From contig NZ_CP043959.1 in the NCBI RefSeq assembly GCF_008632955.1, positions 496,001-560,000 of the forward strand: DNA of 64,000 nucleotides, given 5' to 3'. This DNA comes from Streptomyces tendae. Lineage in GTDB: Bacteria; Actinomycetota; Actinomycetes; Streptomycetales; Streptomycetaceae. The notes beneath the pieces are model-generated. The model made no database searches. It worked only from the letters and a program-made list of their open reading frames with translations, and was not told the DNA's origin. The position numbers and the translations under genes were made by a program. Below are positions 1 to 8,869 of this stretch, one piece after another. How positions within the stretch are numbered: position 1 is the first letter of the stretch; each line of letters opens with the position of its first letter.

Positions 1-16
1 ACGGGTGAGGGGTGTC

Positions 17-514
17 ATGGGGACGGGGTCGCCCACGGACGCGCGGTCGCGGCTGCTGGCGGAGCTCGGCGTGGTGGCCCGGCGGTACATGGCGTCGTAC
101 GCCCTGTTCAACCAGGCCCTCGCCGACCGTCTGGGGCTGCATCCGACGGACCTGCAGTGTCTGAACCTGCTCACCCTGGAGCGCGGCCCGGTGACCACGG
201 GCCGGATCGCGGAGCTGACGGGTCTGACCACCGGGTCGGCGACGCGGTTGGTGGACCGGCTGGAGCGGGCGGGGTACGTGGTCCGGGAGCGGGACGCGGC
301 GGACCGGCGGCTGGTGCTGGTCGCGCCGGTGCCGGAGCGGGCCGCCGAGGTGGGGCGGATGTGGGAGCGGGTCGGGGGCGGCTGGTTCGCGCTGTTCGAC
401 GACCTGGACGACGGCGAGCTGGAGCTGTTCGTCGAGCACATGCGGCGCACCACGGAGTACGGCGCCGAGCAGGCGGCCCGGCTGCGGGCGGGAGAGATGC
501 GGGAGGCGGAATAG
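17..514 (+). CDS. MarR family transcriptional regulator
   Basis: 165-residue winged-helix regulator. The DNA-binding part spans about residues 55-105, with recognition helix TTGSATRLVDRLERAGYV and wing ERDAADRRLV, both typical of MarR proteins. The ATG at 17 is preferred over an in-frame GTG at 5 because GAGGGG lies four bases upstream of it. It is followed by the flavin-dependent monooxygenase gene on the same strand, 63 bases away. An inverted repeat in that gap (545-558) overlaps a TATAGT hexamer, so it probably represses the downstream pair and responds to a small aromatic or oxidant ligand. The ligand cannot be read from the sequence. Confidence 0.85.
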   Translation: MGTGSPTDARSRLLAELGVVARRYMASYALFNQALADRLGLHPTDLQCLNLLTLERGPVTTGRIAELTGLTTGSATRLVDRLERAGYVVRERDAADRRLVLVAPVPERAAEVGRMWERVGGGWFALFDDLDDGELELFVEHMRRTTEYGAEQAARLRAGEMREAE

Positions 515-544
515 GACGGGCCGGGGTGTCGTTCCAGGGGTATA

Positions 545-558
545 GTTGAACCGTCAAC
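545..558. promoter_or_regulatory. Candidate MarR operator over a -10 hexamer
   Basis: GTTGA and TCAAC form an inverted repeat with a four-base spacer (ACCG). It overlaps TATAGT (541-546), a plausible -10 box, and sits 20 bases before the monooxygenase ATG. Position and symmetry suit a MarR repressor site, but no clear -35 box was found. Confidence 0.4.
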
Positions 559-577
559 AACCTGGAAGGTGAGCGCC

Positions 578-1696
578 ATGCAGTTCGGGATCTTCAGCGT
601 CGGGGACGTCACCCCCGACCCGACGACGGGGCGCACGCCGACGGAGCGCGAGCGGATCAAGGCCATGGTCGCCATCGCGCTGAAGGCCGAGGAGGTGGGC
701 CTGGACGTGTTCGCGACCGGTGAGCACCACAACCCGCCGTTCGTGCCGTCCTCGCCGACCACCATGCTCGGCTACATCGCGGCCCGCACCGAGCGGCTGG
801 TGCTCTCCACCTCCACCACGCTGATCACCACGAACGACCCGGTGAAGATCGCCGAGGACTTCGCGATGCTCCAGCACCTGGCCGACGGCCGGGTGGACCT
901 CATGATGGGCCGCGGCAACACCGGCCCGGTCTACCCCTGGTTCGGCCAGGACATCCGCCAGGGCATCAACCTCGCCGTCGAGAACTACGCCCTGCTCCAC
1001 CGCCTGTGGCGCGAGGACGTCGTCGACTGGGAGGGGAAGTTCCGCACCCCGTTGCAGGGCTTCACCTCCACGCCCCGCCCGCTGGACGGCGTGCCGCCGT
1101 TCGTCTGGCACGGCTCCATCCGCTCGCCGGAGATCGCCGAGCAGGCCGCGTACTACGGCGACGGCTTCTTCCACAACAACATCTTCTGGCCGGCCGACCA
1201 CACCAAGCGCATGGTCGAGCTGTACCGGGCCCGCTACGCCCACTACGGGCACGGCACCCCCGAGCAGGCGATCGTCGGCCTCGGCGGTCAGGTGTTCATG
1301 CGGAAGAACTCCCAGGACGCGGTGCGCGAGTTCCGCCCCTACTTCGACGTCGCCCCGGTCTACGGGCACGGGCCGTCGCTGGAGGAGTTCACCGCGCAGA
1401 CCCCGCTGACCGTGGGCTCCCCGCAGCAGGTCATCGAGAAGACGCTGTCCTTCCGCGACTACGCCGGCGACTACCAGCGCCAGCTGTTCCTGATGGACCA
1501 CGCCGGTCTGCCGCTGAAGACGGTGCTGGAGCAGCTCGACCTGCTGGGCGAGGAGGTAGTGCCAGTGCTGCGGAAGGAGTTCGCGAAGAACCGCCCGGCG
1601 GACGTGCCCGAGGCGCCCACCCACGCCTCGCTGCTCGCCGGCGGGAGGAACACCGCCGAGGACACCGCGAAGAACCAGGAAGGAGCGCGGACATGA
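578..1696 (+). CDS. LLM class flavin-dependent monooxygenase, CE1758-like
   Basis: 372-residue luciferase-like monooxygenase (TIM-barrel bacterial luciferase superfamily) expected to use reduced FMN and oxygen. It opens with the barrel strand MQFGIFSVGDV and contains FATGEHHNPPF and LATSTTLITTNDP-like segments typical of the family. The ATG at 578 is chosen because GGAAGG (564-569) sits eight bases upstream; a GTG at 569 overlaps that ribosome site. Its stop overlaps the start of the next gene (ATGA), an FMN reductase. The two match the known paired families CE1758 (monooxygenase) and CE1759 (partner reductase). Substrate unknown. Confidence 0.85.
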   Translation: MQFGIFSVGDVTPDPTTGRTPTERERIKAMVAIALKAEEVGLDVFATGEHHNPPFVPSSPTTMLGYIAARTERLVLSTSTTLITTNDPVKIAEDFAMLQHLADGRVDLMMGRGNTGPVYPWFGQDIRQGINLAVENYALLHRLWREDVVDWEGKFRTPLQGFTSTPRPLDGVPPFVWHGSIRSPEIAEQAAYYGDGFFHNNIFWPADHTKRMVELYRARYAHYGHGTPEQAIVGLGGQVFMRKNSQDAVREFRPYFDVAPVYGHGPSLEEFTAQTPLTVGSPQQVIEKTLSFRDYAGDYQRQLFLMDHAGLPLKTVLEQLDLLGEEVVPVLRKEFAKNRPADVPEAPTHASLLAGGRNTAEDTAKNQEGART

Positions 1697-2622
1697 GGAT
1701 CGTCGTCGTGTCGGCCGGGCTGAGCGTGCCGTCCTCCACACGGCTGCTCGGCGACCGGCTCGCCGCGGTCGCCGCCCCGGCCGCGACCGCCCCCGAGCCG
1801 GGCCGCGCCGACGTCCGCGTGATCGAGCTGCGGGACCTCGCCGTGGAGATCGCGCACACCTTCACCAACGGCTTCCCCGGCCCGGCGCTCGCGGAGGCGT
1901 TCGACGCGGTGACCGGGGCCGACGGGCTGATCGTGGTCACCCCGGTGTTCTCCGCGTCGTACAGCGGGCTGTTCAAGTCCTTCTTCGACGCGCTGAGCTC
2001 CACCGACCCCGACGCCCTGGCGGGCACGCCGGTGCTGATCGCGGCGACCGGTGGCAGCGCACGGCACTCGCTGGTGCTCGACCACGCGCTGCGGCCGCTC
2101 TTCGCCTACCTGCGGGCCGTCGTCGTCCCGACCGGCGTCTACGCGGCCTCCGAGGACTGGGGTGCCGAGGGTCTCGACGGGCGGATCGCACGGGCGGCCG
2201 GCGAGCTGGCCGCGCTGATGTCGGCCACCTCGGCGGCCCGTTCCTTCCCCCGCCAGACCCCTGCGGCGGGCCGCCCGTCACCCGTTCCCGGCGGCTCGGA
2301 GCCGTGGCCCGGCGGCCCGGCGGCCCGTGGTCCGGGCGCGGTGAACGGTCACCCGTCGCCGGGGCCCGTCACCGTGACCGGCGGCCCGGAGTCCCGGCAG
2401 GCCGCGGCCGGCCGCGGCCCGGAAGGGCCGAGGACGGCCGACGGTCACCCGTCGCCCGGGCCCGCGGCCGTGCCCGGTGACGCGAGGTCCCGGAACGCAC
2501 CCACCGGCCGGGGACCGGGTCGGCAGGGGGCCGGCGTGGGTGCTCCCCTGCCCAAGAAGGACACGTTCGAGAGCGTGACCCCCTTCGAGGAGCGGCTCGC
2601 CGCATTGCGTCCCGGCGGGTGA
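1693..2622 (+). CDS. FMN reductase, CE1759-like, with low-complexity insert
   Basis: 309-residue NAD(P)H-dependent FMN reductase that should supply reduced flavin to the monooxygenase it overlaps by four bases. Residues 1-185 form a flavodoxin-like domain: MRIVVVSAGLSVPSSTRLL, then TPVFSASYSGLFKSFFDAL, then PVLIAATGGSARHSLVLDH. The short conserved C-terminal tail FESVTPFEERLAALRPGG is present. Between the two lies about 100 residues rich in Pro, Gly and Arg, with imperfect repeats of the type HPSPGP (DNA copies 96 bases apart at 2348 and 2444). I recall the family as having only a short linker there, so this looks like an expanded disordered insert. Confidence 0.8.
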   Translation: MRIVVVSAGLSVPSSTRLLGDRLAAVAAPAATAPEPGRADVRVIELRDLAVEIAHTFTNGFPGPALAEAFDAVTGADGLIVVTPVFSASYSGLFKSFFDALSSTDPDALAGTPVLIAATGGSARHSLVLDHALRPLFAYLRAVVVPTGVYAASEDWGAEGLDGRIARAAGELAALMSATSAARSFPRQTPAAGRPSPVPGGSEPWPGGPAARGPGAVNGHPSPGPVTVTGGPESRQAAAGRGPEGPRTADGHPSPGPAAVPGDARSRNAPTGRGPGRQGAGVGAPLPKKDTFESVTPFEERLAALRPGG

Positions 2623-2651
2623 GACAGCGGTAAGAAGCACCCCTCCCGGCC

Positions 2652-2679
2652 GCCGCCGGGGCCGCCCGGCCCCGGCGGC
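2652..2679. terminator. GC-rich hairpin after the flavin duo
   Basis: Perfect 12-base arms GCCGCCGGGGCC and GGCCCCGGCGGC around a GCCC loop, 30 bases after the FMN reductase stop and just ahead of the response regulator start. There is no long T-tract, as is common for Streptomyces terminators. Confidence 0.6.
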
Positions 2680-2689
2680 TTGGCACACT

Positions 2690-3415
<726 letters not shown>

Positions 3416-4864
3416 GTGACCGCCGGCGGTGCGCGCGGATCGGCCGTCCCCCGCCACCGGCTGCGCCTGCTGTCGCTCGGCACCACCTTCGCGGTCGCGT
3501 TCGCCGCGGTGACCGCCACCGTCACGCTGCTCATCGGCTTCCTGTCGTACAACGCGGCCGCCCGGCTGGTGCGGGTGGACCAGCAGTCCGTGTTCGACGA
3601 GGTGGTGCGGGACCTGCGGGGCGAGGTCCGGACGAACCGGATGTCGCCGCACGACTTCTCCTCCGCCGCGCCCGGCCACGACCTGGTGCGCCCGGCCCGG
3701 ACCGACGTGCAGGTGCTCGGGCCGGACGGCGGGATCGTCGACCCGGGCGACCCCGGGCTGCCGGTGGTCGACGCCGACCGCCGGATCGCGGGCGCGGGCG
3801 ACGCCGGGAGCGTGGTCGTGCACGCGGGTGTCGACGTCGGCGACGACGTCTACCGGGTCGCGACCGTCTCACTGGGCGGCGGCAGGGGCGCGGTGCAGGT
3901 CGCCCAGGAGTTCAGCGACACCGAGGACCTGCTGCGGGCACTGCAACGGCGCACGCTGCTGCTGATGGCGGCCGTGGTGGTCGGCGCGGGGCTGTTCGGC
4001 TGGTGGCTGGCCCGGCGCATCACCCGCCGCCTGGTGGTGCTCACCCATACCGCCGAGGCCGTCGCCCGTACCCGCCGGCTCGGCATCCAGGTGCCGGTGG
4101 CCGGCTACGACGAGGTGGGGCGCCTCGGCCGCGCCTTCGACCGGATGCTGGGCCGGCTCGCCCAGTCCGAGGAGGACCAGCGCCGGCTGGTCCAGGACGC
4201 GGGGCACGAGCTGCGCACCCCGCTCACGTCCCTGCGCACCAACATCTCGCTGCTGCGCCGCATCGACGAACTCCCGCCGGACAGCCGCGAGGAACTCGTC
4301 ACCGACCTCGCCGAAGAGGCCCGCGAACTGACCGACCTGGTCAACGAGCTGGTCGACCTCGCCGCCGGGCAGTCCGACACCGAGCCGCCGCAGCGGGTCG
4401 ACCTCGCGGACGTCGCCGAGGACGTCGCGGGAACCGCCCGGCGGCGCACCGGCCGGGAGGTCCTGGTGCGTGCCAGCGGGGACACCACGACCGACGGACG
4501 GCCCGGGATGCTCACCCGGGCGCTGTCCAACCTGGTCGAGAACGCGGTGAAGTTCGACCGGGAGGGCCGCGCCCCGGTCGAGATCCACATCGCGGGCCCG
4601 GCCCGCCCGGGCACGGTACGGGTGGAGGTGCGCGACCGGGGACCGGGCATCGCCGACGACGACCTGACCCGCGTCTTCGACCGCTTCTACCGCGCCGCCG
4701 ACGCCCGCTCCCTGCCCGGCTCGGGCCTCGGCCTGTCCATCGTCCGGGAGGTGGCCCTCGCCCATGGCGGGGCGCCGTACGCCTTCCGGCGGGAGGGCGG
4801 CGGCACGGTCACCGGGTTCACGGTCGCCGGGGCGGCGGCGGACCGGGGGGACTCGGAGGCGTAG
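3416..4864 (+). CDS. Sensor histidine kinase with HAMP domain
   Basis: 482-residue membrane histidine kinase, partner of the preceding regulator; its GTG follows the regulator stop with no gap. Membrane segments lie at about residues 20-45 and 178-200, flanking an extracytoplasmic sensor region of about 130 residues rich in Asp and Val. A HAMP linker follows (about 200-255). The HisKA box DAGHELRTPLTS has its His near residue 264. The ATP-binding domain shows NLVENAVKF, DRGPGIADDD and SGLGLSIV. Domain order and length are standard. Nothing in the sensor region names a ligand. Confidence 0.9.
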   Translation: MTAGGARGSAVPRHRLRLLSLGTTFAVAFAAVTATVTLLIGFLSYNAAARLVRVDQQSVFDEVVRDLRGEVRTNRMSPHDFSSAAPGHDLVRPARTDVQVLGPDGGIVDPGDPGLPVVDADRRIAGAGDAGSVVVHAGVDVGDDVYRVATVSLGGGRGAVQVAQEFSDTEDLLRALQRRTLLLMAAVVVGAGLFGWWLARRITRRLVVLTHTAEAVARTRRLGIQVPVAGYDEVGRLGRAFDRMLGRLAQSEEDQRRLVQDAGHELRTPLTSLRTNISLLRRIDELPPDSREELVTDLAEEARELTDLVNELVDLAAGQSDTEPPQRVDLADVAEDVAGTARRRTGREVLVRASGDTTTDGRPGMLTRALSNLVENAVKFDREGRAPVEIHIAGPARPGTVRVEVRDRGPGIADDDLTRVFDRFYRAADARSLPGSGLGLSIVREVALAHGGAPYAFRREGGGTVTGFTVAGAAADRGDSEA

Positions 4865-4939
4865 CCGGTCCGCGCCCGGCGCAGGTATGCATGCGGGGGC
4901 GGTGCCGTGTCGTCCCCGGGGGAGGAAGGGGAGGGACGC

Positions 4940-6205
4940 ATGCTCACGGACGACGAGGCCGCGGCACTGGCGGCGGTCGACGAGGCGGCCACAGCGCGGA
5001 CACTGAAGGAACTGATCTCCGTACCGAGCGTCACGGGGAGCGCCGCCGAGTCCGAGCTGCAGCATCAGCTCGCCGGGCGGCTGGAGTGGCTGGGGATGGA
5101 CGTCGACCTGTGGTCGATGGACCTGCCCGCGCTGCGCGCCGACCCGGAGTTCCCCGGCACGGAGGCCCCGCGCGAGGAGGCCTGGGGGCTGGTCGGCACC
5201 ACGCCCGACGGGGGCGACGGGCCCACGCTGATCCTCCAGGGGCACGTCGACGTCGTACCGCCGGGGGATCTGGCCGCGTGGGACGGGGACCCGTTCGTCC
5301 CACGGGTGACGGGGGATGTGGTGCACGGGCGCGGGGCGTGCGACATGAAGGCCGGGCTCGCGGCGCACCTCGCCGCGCTCGCCGCGATACGGGCGGCGGG
5401 GATCCGGCTGCGCGGCCGGGTCGCCGCGCACTTCGTCGTCGGCGAGGAGGACGGCGGCCTCGGCGCGTTCGGCACGCTGCGGCGGGGCCACGGCGGTGAC
5501 GCCTGCGTCATCGCCGAACCCACCGCCGGCACCCTGATCACCGCCAACGCGGGCGCGCTGACGTTCCGGATCCGCGTGCCCGGGAAGGCCGCGCACGGCA
5601 GCTCCCGGGAGCAGGGGGTGAGTGCCGTGGACGCCTACCTGCCGCTGCACGGGGCGCTGGCCGCGCTGGAGGCCGAGCGGAACCGGGACCCGGACCCGCT
5701 GCTCGCCGAGTACCCGATCCCGTACGGCCTGTCGGTGGGCACGCTGCGGGCCGGGGACTGGGCCAGCAGCGTGCCCGACCTGCTGGTCGCCGAGGGCAGA
5801 CTGGGCGTGCGGCTCGGTGAGGACCCGGCGCGGGCGCGGGCCGCGCTGGAGCGGTGCGTGGCCGAGGCGTGCGCCGCCGACCCCTGGCTGCGCGGGCACC
5901 CGGCCACGGTGACCTGGCCGGGCGGGCAGTTCGCGAGCGGTATGCTGCCGCAGGGACACCCCCTCGCCGGCGTGGTCGCCGCCGCGCACACCGACGCGAC
6001 GGGCGGCCCGGCGCCCCGGCGGCGCGGGGCGACGTACGGCAGCGACCTCAGGCACTACGCCGGTGCCGGGATACCGGCCCTGCAGTACGGTCCGGGCGAC
6101 ATCGCGGTGGCCCACAGCGAGCGGGAGCACGTGAGCGTGCGGGAGGTGGTGGAGGCCGCGCGGACCCTCGTGCTGACGGTGCTGCGGACGGTGGGGACGA
6201 AGTGA
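4940..6205 (+). CDS. M20 family metallopeptidase (ArgE/DapE/CPG2-like)
   Basis: 421-residue zinc-dependent aminoacylase/peptidase of the M20 superfamily, acting on N-acyl amino acids or small peptides in the cytoplasm. Metal and catalytic motifs are present: LQGHVDVVPPGD near residue 100, GRGACDMKAGLAAH near 130 (bridging Asp), GEEDGG near 170 (catalytic Glu), and the late His in AHSEREHV near 392. The central dimerisation segment carries AHGSSREQG. The ATG at 4940 is preferred over GTG 4907 because GGGGAGG lies just upstream. It follows the two-component genes after a 75-base gap. ArgE, DapE and carboxypeptidase G2 are all possible subgroups. Confidence 0.85.
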   Translation: MLTDDEAAALAAVDEAATARTLKELISVPSVTGSAAESELQHQLAGRLEWLGMDVDLWSMDLPALRADPEFPGTEAPREEAWGLVGTTPDGGDGPTLILQGHVDVVPPGDLAAWDGDPFVPRVTGDVVHGRGACDMKAGLAAHLAALAAIRAAGIRLRGRVAAHFVVGEEDGGLGAFGTLRRGHGGDACVIAEPTAGTLITANAGALTFRIRVPGKAAHGSSREQGVSAVDAYLPLHGALAALEAERNRDPDPLLAEYPIPYGLSVGTLRAGDWASSVPDLLVAEGRLGVRLGEDPARARAALERCVAEACAADPWLRGHPATVTWPGGQFASGMLPQGHPLAGVVAAAHTDATGGPAPRRRGATYGSDLRHYAGAGIPALQYGPGDIAVAHSEREHVSVREVVEAARTLVLTVLRTVGTK

Positions 6206-6249
6206 GCTGCGGGGCTGCCCGCGCGGGGAGGGCGTGACACACTCGACCC

Positions 6250-6957
6250 GTGATCATCGAACGTGCGTACGCACATGTGGGCGCGTACGACGCGGGGGAG
6301 TGGCCGTGGTCGGTGCCCTGCGTCCGCGCGCTCCTCGACGGCGGCCTGCGCTTCACCGCGCCGGTGACCTTCGTCGTCGGTGAGAACGGCTCCGGCAAGT
6401 CGACCCTGGTCGAGGCGCTCGCCGAGGGCTTCGGCCTGGACCCGTGGGGCGGCTCCCACGAGTGGCGTTACGCGAGCCACCGCGCCAAGTCGGTGCTCGG
6501 CGAGCACATCCGGTTCGACGCGGCCCCCCGTGGCCGCCGGATGCTCGCCTCCTGGTCCGCCCGCCAGGGCTTCTTCCTGCGCGCCGAGACCGCCCTGGAC
6601 GCCCTCGACCGGGAAGGGCTCGCCCCCGGCGAGCGCAGCCACGGCGAGGGCTTCCTCGCGGCGTTCCGCGACAAGTTCCTGCGGCCCGGGCTGTACGTCC
6701 TGGACGAGCCCGAGGCCGCCCTGTCCTTCTCCTCCTGCCTGGAACTCCTCGGCCACATCGACCAGTTGACCCGGGCCGGCGCGCAGGTCGTGTGCGCCAC
6801 CCACTCCCCGCTGCTGACCGCCCTCCCCGGCGCGGACATCGTCGAGGTCGGCGACCACGGACTGCGGCACACCGCCTGGCAGGACCTCGCCCTGGTCGAC
6901 CACTGGCGGCGCTACCTCGCCGACCCGGCCGCCTACCTCCGGCACGTCCTGGACTGA
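6250..6957 (+). CDS. AAA/ABC-type ATPase, single domain
   Basis: 235-residue cytoplasmic ATPase. Walker A is VGENGSGKST (about residues 43-52) and Walker B is LYVLDEPEAALS (about 148-159). A switch-like His follows in VCATHSPLLTALPG (about 183). It resembles the head domain of ABC/SMC-like ATPases without coiled coil or membrane partner, as in small stand-alone 'AAA family ATPase' proteins. The GTG at 6250 follows the M20 gene by 44 bases on the same strand, so co-transcription is possible. Function beyond ATP hydrolysis is not evident. Confidence 0.8.
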   Translation: MIIERAYAHVGAYDAGEWPWSVPCVRALLDGGLRFTAPVTFVVGENGSGKSTLVEALAEGFGLDPWGGSHEWRYASHRAKSVLGEHIRFDAAPRGRRMLASWSARQGFFLRAETALDALDREGLAPGERSHGEGFLAAFRDKFLRPGLYVLDEPEAALSFSSCLELLGHIDQLTRAGAQVVCATHSPLLTALPGADIVEVGDHGLRHTAWQDLALVDHWRRYLADPAAYLRHVLD

Positions 6958-7047
6958 CCTCCGGACTTTCCGTTATCCGGACCCGGGCGGTGGCTCTCCT
7001 GTCATGACGGGCGGACTGCCCGGGACCGAGAAGGAGCGTGGACGAGC

Positions 7048-7341
7048 GTGGCAGCGAGCACTGGACCCGGCGGGGGACGGGGCGGCGACCCGAGCCGCGG
7101 GGGTTACTTCTCCCACACCGGGCGTGACGGCAGCACGTTCGCGGACCGCGCCCGGGCGCAGGGACATCCGAGTCCGGGTGCGGAGAACATCGCCCGGGGC
7201 CAGGGCTCCGCGGCGAGCGTCATGGAAGCCCGGATGAACTCGCCCGGTCACCGCGCCAACATCCTGAACTGCTCGCTGACCGGTCTGGGCGTCGGCGTGG
7301 TCAGCAGCGACTGGACCTGGACCCAGGTCTTCGGCCACTGA
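7048..7341 (+). pseudogene. Truncated CAP/SCP-domain protein
   Basis: 97 codons encoding only the C-terminal two thirds of a CAP (SCP/PR1-like) domain. The conserved GYFSHTGRDGSTFADRARAQG, GAENIARGQG, MNSPGHRANILNCSLTGLGVG and WTQVFG blocks are all present. The usual N-terminal half (signal peptide, the 'LVNAERAKAG' helix and first His segment) is missing and replaced by a Gly-rich stretch starting at GTG 7048. An AAGGAG ribosome site at 7031 precedes it by about ten bases. Full proteins of this family are secreted and longer, so I read this as a truncated gene; a short expressed product cannot be excluded. Confidence 0.6.
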
Positions 7342-7359
7342 CGGCCTCTCCCCCCTCGG

Positions 7360-7977
7360 CTACTGACCGGGCGCCTCCCAGACGAAGCCGTCCGGGTCGG
7401 TGAACGGGCCGACGGGGCTGCTCAGGACGACGCGGTGGGAGCCGGTGCCGTCGGCGGACACCCCCGCCACCTTCGCCAGCGCCCGGCGCTTGTACAGCGA
7501 CAGCTTGACGGTGCCCGGGTCGGAGGCGAACTCGACGTACCGGCCGCCGAAGCTCTTGCCGACGGTGAGGCCGCGCCCGACGTAGAACTGCTTGGTCGCC
7601 TTCACGTCCTCGACGCCGATCAGCAGCACGATCTCGTCGACCGTCCGGGTGACGGGGCCGGTGTTCTTCTTCGACGACGTCGCGAGCTGCCAGACCGTGC
7701 CGTCGGGGGCCTGGACGACGCCCCCGTAGCCCCACAGGGACTTCTCGGCGGGCTTCAGCTGGGTGGCGCCCGCGTCGAGGGCGGCCCGGTGCAGCGCGTC
7801 CACGTCGCCGGGCTGGGACGTGATCAGGGACAGGGTGAAACCGCGGAAGCCGCCGGTGGGCTCGGTGGACGCGCGCACGCGCACCCGGTCCCCGTCGAGG
7901 CCGAAGGCGTCGGAGTGGAAGCGGGCGGCGGCCGTGGGGTCGTCCACTTCGAGCGTGACGGAGTCGATGGAGTTCAT
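7360..7977 (-). CDS. VOC (glyoxalase/bleomycin-resistance) family protein
   Basis: 205-residue protein built of two tandem vicinal-oxygen-chelate half-domains: residues 1-100 (MNSIDSVTLEVDDPTAAARF start, AALDAGATQLKPAEKSLWGYGG) and 105-205 (EIVLLIGVEDVKATKQFYV, FTDPDGFVWEAPG end). The second half carries the FTDPDGFVWE segment with a metal-ligand-type Glu. Such proteins bind a divalent metal or simply a small hydrophobic ligand; the substrate cannot be told. ATG at 7977 chosen as the only start matching the first beta strand. It is transcribed towards the CAP remnant; upstream lies a 305-base spacer containing a terminator for the next gene. Confidence 0.8.
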   Translation of the reverse strand: MNSIDSVTLEVDDPTAAARFHSDAFGLDGDRVRVRASTEPTGGFRGFTLSLITSQPGDVDALHRAALDAGATQLKPAEKSLWGYGGVVQAPDGTVWQLATSSKKNTGPVTRTVDEIVLLIGVEDVKATKQFYVGRGLTVGKSFGGRYVEFASDPGTVKLSLYKRRALAKVAGVSADGTGSHRVVLSSPVGPFTDPDGFVWEAPGQ

Positions 7978-8227
7978 GCCGACGACGGTAGGGGCGCACC
8001 GGCCGCCGGCGCTTCTCGGAAACTGACCGGTGCCGGGGTGTCCCGCCGACCTGTACGGGGCGGCCCTCCGAGCCCGCCGGGGCCCCTCCGGCCGCCCGGC
8101 GCCGGCTCGGTGGCCGCCGGTGAGTTCGCCGCCGAGCGTCGGGTGGACGCGGGCGCCGGGCTCGTCGAGCCCGACGAGCCCGCCGGTCGCCCGTGCCCAC
8201 CACGCGCCCGTGCGCCCCGGCCGCCCG

Positions 8228-8267
8228 CGCCACCGGTCGCCCGGACAGGCACGGGCGGCCGGTGGCG
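8228..8267 (-). terminator. Terminator hairpin after DUF4396 gene
   Basis: Arms CGCCACCGGTCGCCCG (8228-8243) and CGGGCGGCCGGTGGCG (8252-8267) pair over 16 positions with one non-Watson-Crick pair and an eight-base loop. It lies 15 bases beyond the DUF4396 stop. The rest of 7978-8282 holds no gene I can support. Confidence 0.65.
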
Positions 8268-8282
8268 GGGGCGCGGGACGGC

Positions 8283-8765
8283 TCAGTGGTGGGCGTGGAC
8301 CACCGCGTGGCCCTTGCCCCGGCCGATCATCCACTTGTTGACCGGGGTGGTGATCAGGAACGCGACGGCGAAGCCGCCGAGCAGCGCGTACCAGAACAGC
8401 CCCTCGGACAGCTGCGCGTCCATCGCGCCCGGGGTGAGCGCGATGATCGCGTTGTCGACCAGTTCCATCACCGCGATGGAGACGGTGTCGGCGGCCAGCG
8501 CGATCTTGACCGCCGCCCTCAACGACACCCCGGCGCGCACCACGGCGAAAAGGGTGAAGGAGTAACCGAAGACGAAGGCCAGGGAGATGGCCAGAACCAT
8601 CGTCGGGACGTTCCCCCACATCAGCGACGTGCCGATGACCATGCCGAGGATCTCGCCGAGGGCACACCCGAGCAGGCAGTGCAGCGTGGCCCGCACCGCC
8701 ATCGACCAGGTGGCCCCGGGCGCCGTGCCGGAGTGGTGCCCTGGGTGGTGCATGGCGTGGTCCAT
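8283..8765 (-). CDS. DUF4396 membrane protein with His-rich ends
   Basis: 160-residue integral membrane protein of the DUF4396 family. The N-terminus MDHAMHHPGHHSG and C-terminus GHAVVHAHH are strikingly rich in His and Met, the pattern of soft-metal-binding tails. Between them are about four membrane segments: ATLHCLLGCALGEILGMVIG, MVLAISLAFVFGYSFTLFAV, a TVSIAVMELVDNAIIAL segment and WYALLGGFAVAFLITTPVNK. The ATG at 8765 is favoured over 8774 because GAAGGGG then sits about eight bases upstream. A CsoR-like operator lies 63 bases upstream, so a role in copper handling is inferred. Biochemical function of the family is not known to me. Confidence 0.8.
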   Translation of the reverse strand: MDHAMHHPGHHSGTAPGATWSMAVRATLHCLLGCALGEILGMVIGTSLMWGNVPTMVLAISLAFVFGYSFTLFAVVRAGVSLRAAVKIALAADTVSIAVMELVDNAIIALTPGAMDAQLSEGLFWYALLGGFAVAFLITTPVNKWMIGRGKGHAVVHAHH

Positions 8766-8827
8766 GGACCTCATCCCCCTTCGAGGTGCTGCCACGGGGA
8801 CCGTGTGCCCCCACGCGCCGCAACAAC

Positions 8828-8844
8828 ATACCCCCCAGGGGTAT
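8828..8844. promoter_or_regulatory. CsoR-like copper operator
   Basis: Perfect inverted repeat ATACCCC-CCA-GGGGTAT. This matches the G-tract operators bound by CsoR copper-sensing repressors in actinobacteria. It lies 63 bases upstream of the DUF4396 start on the minus strand and is the only such box in this intergenic region. It suggests derepression by Cu(I). Confidence 0.65.
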
Positions 8845-8869
8845 TCCCAGTGGGGATTTTCCGGGGAAC

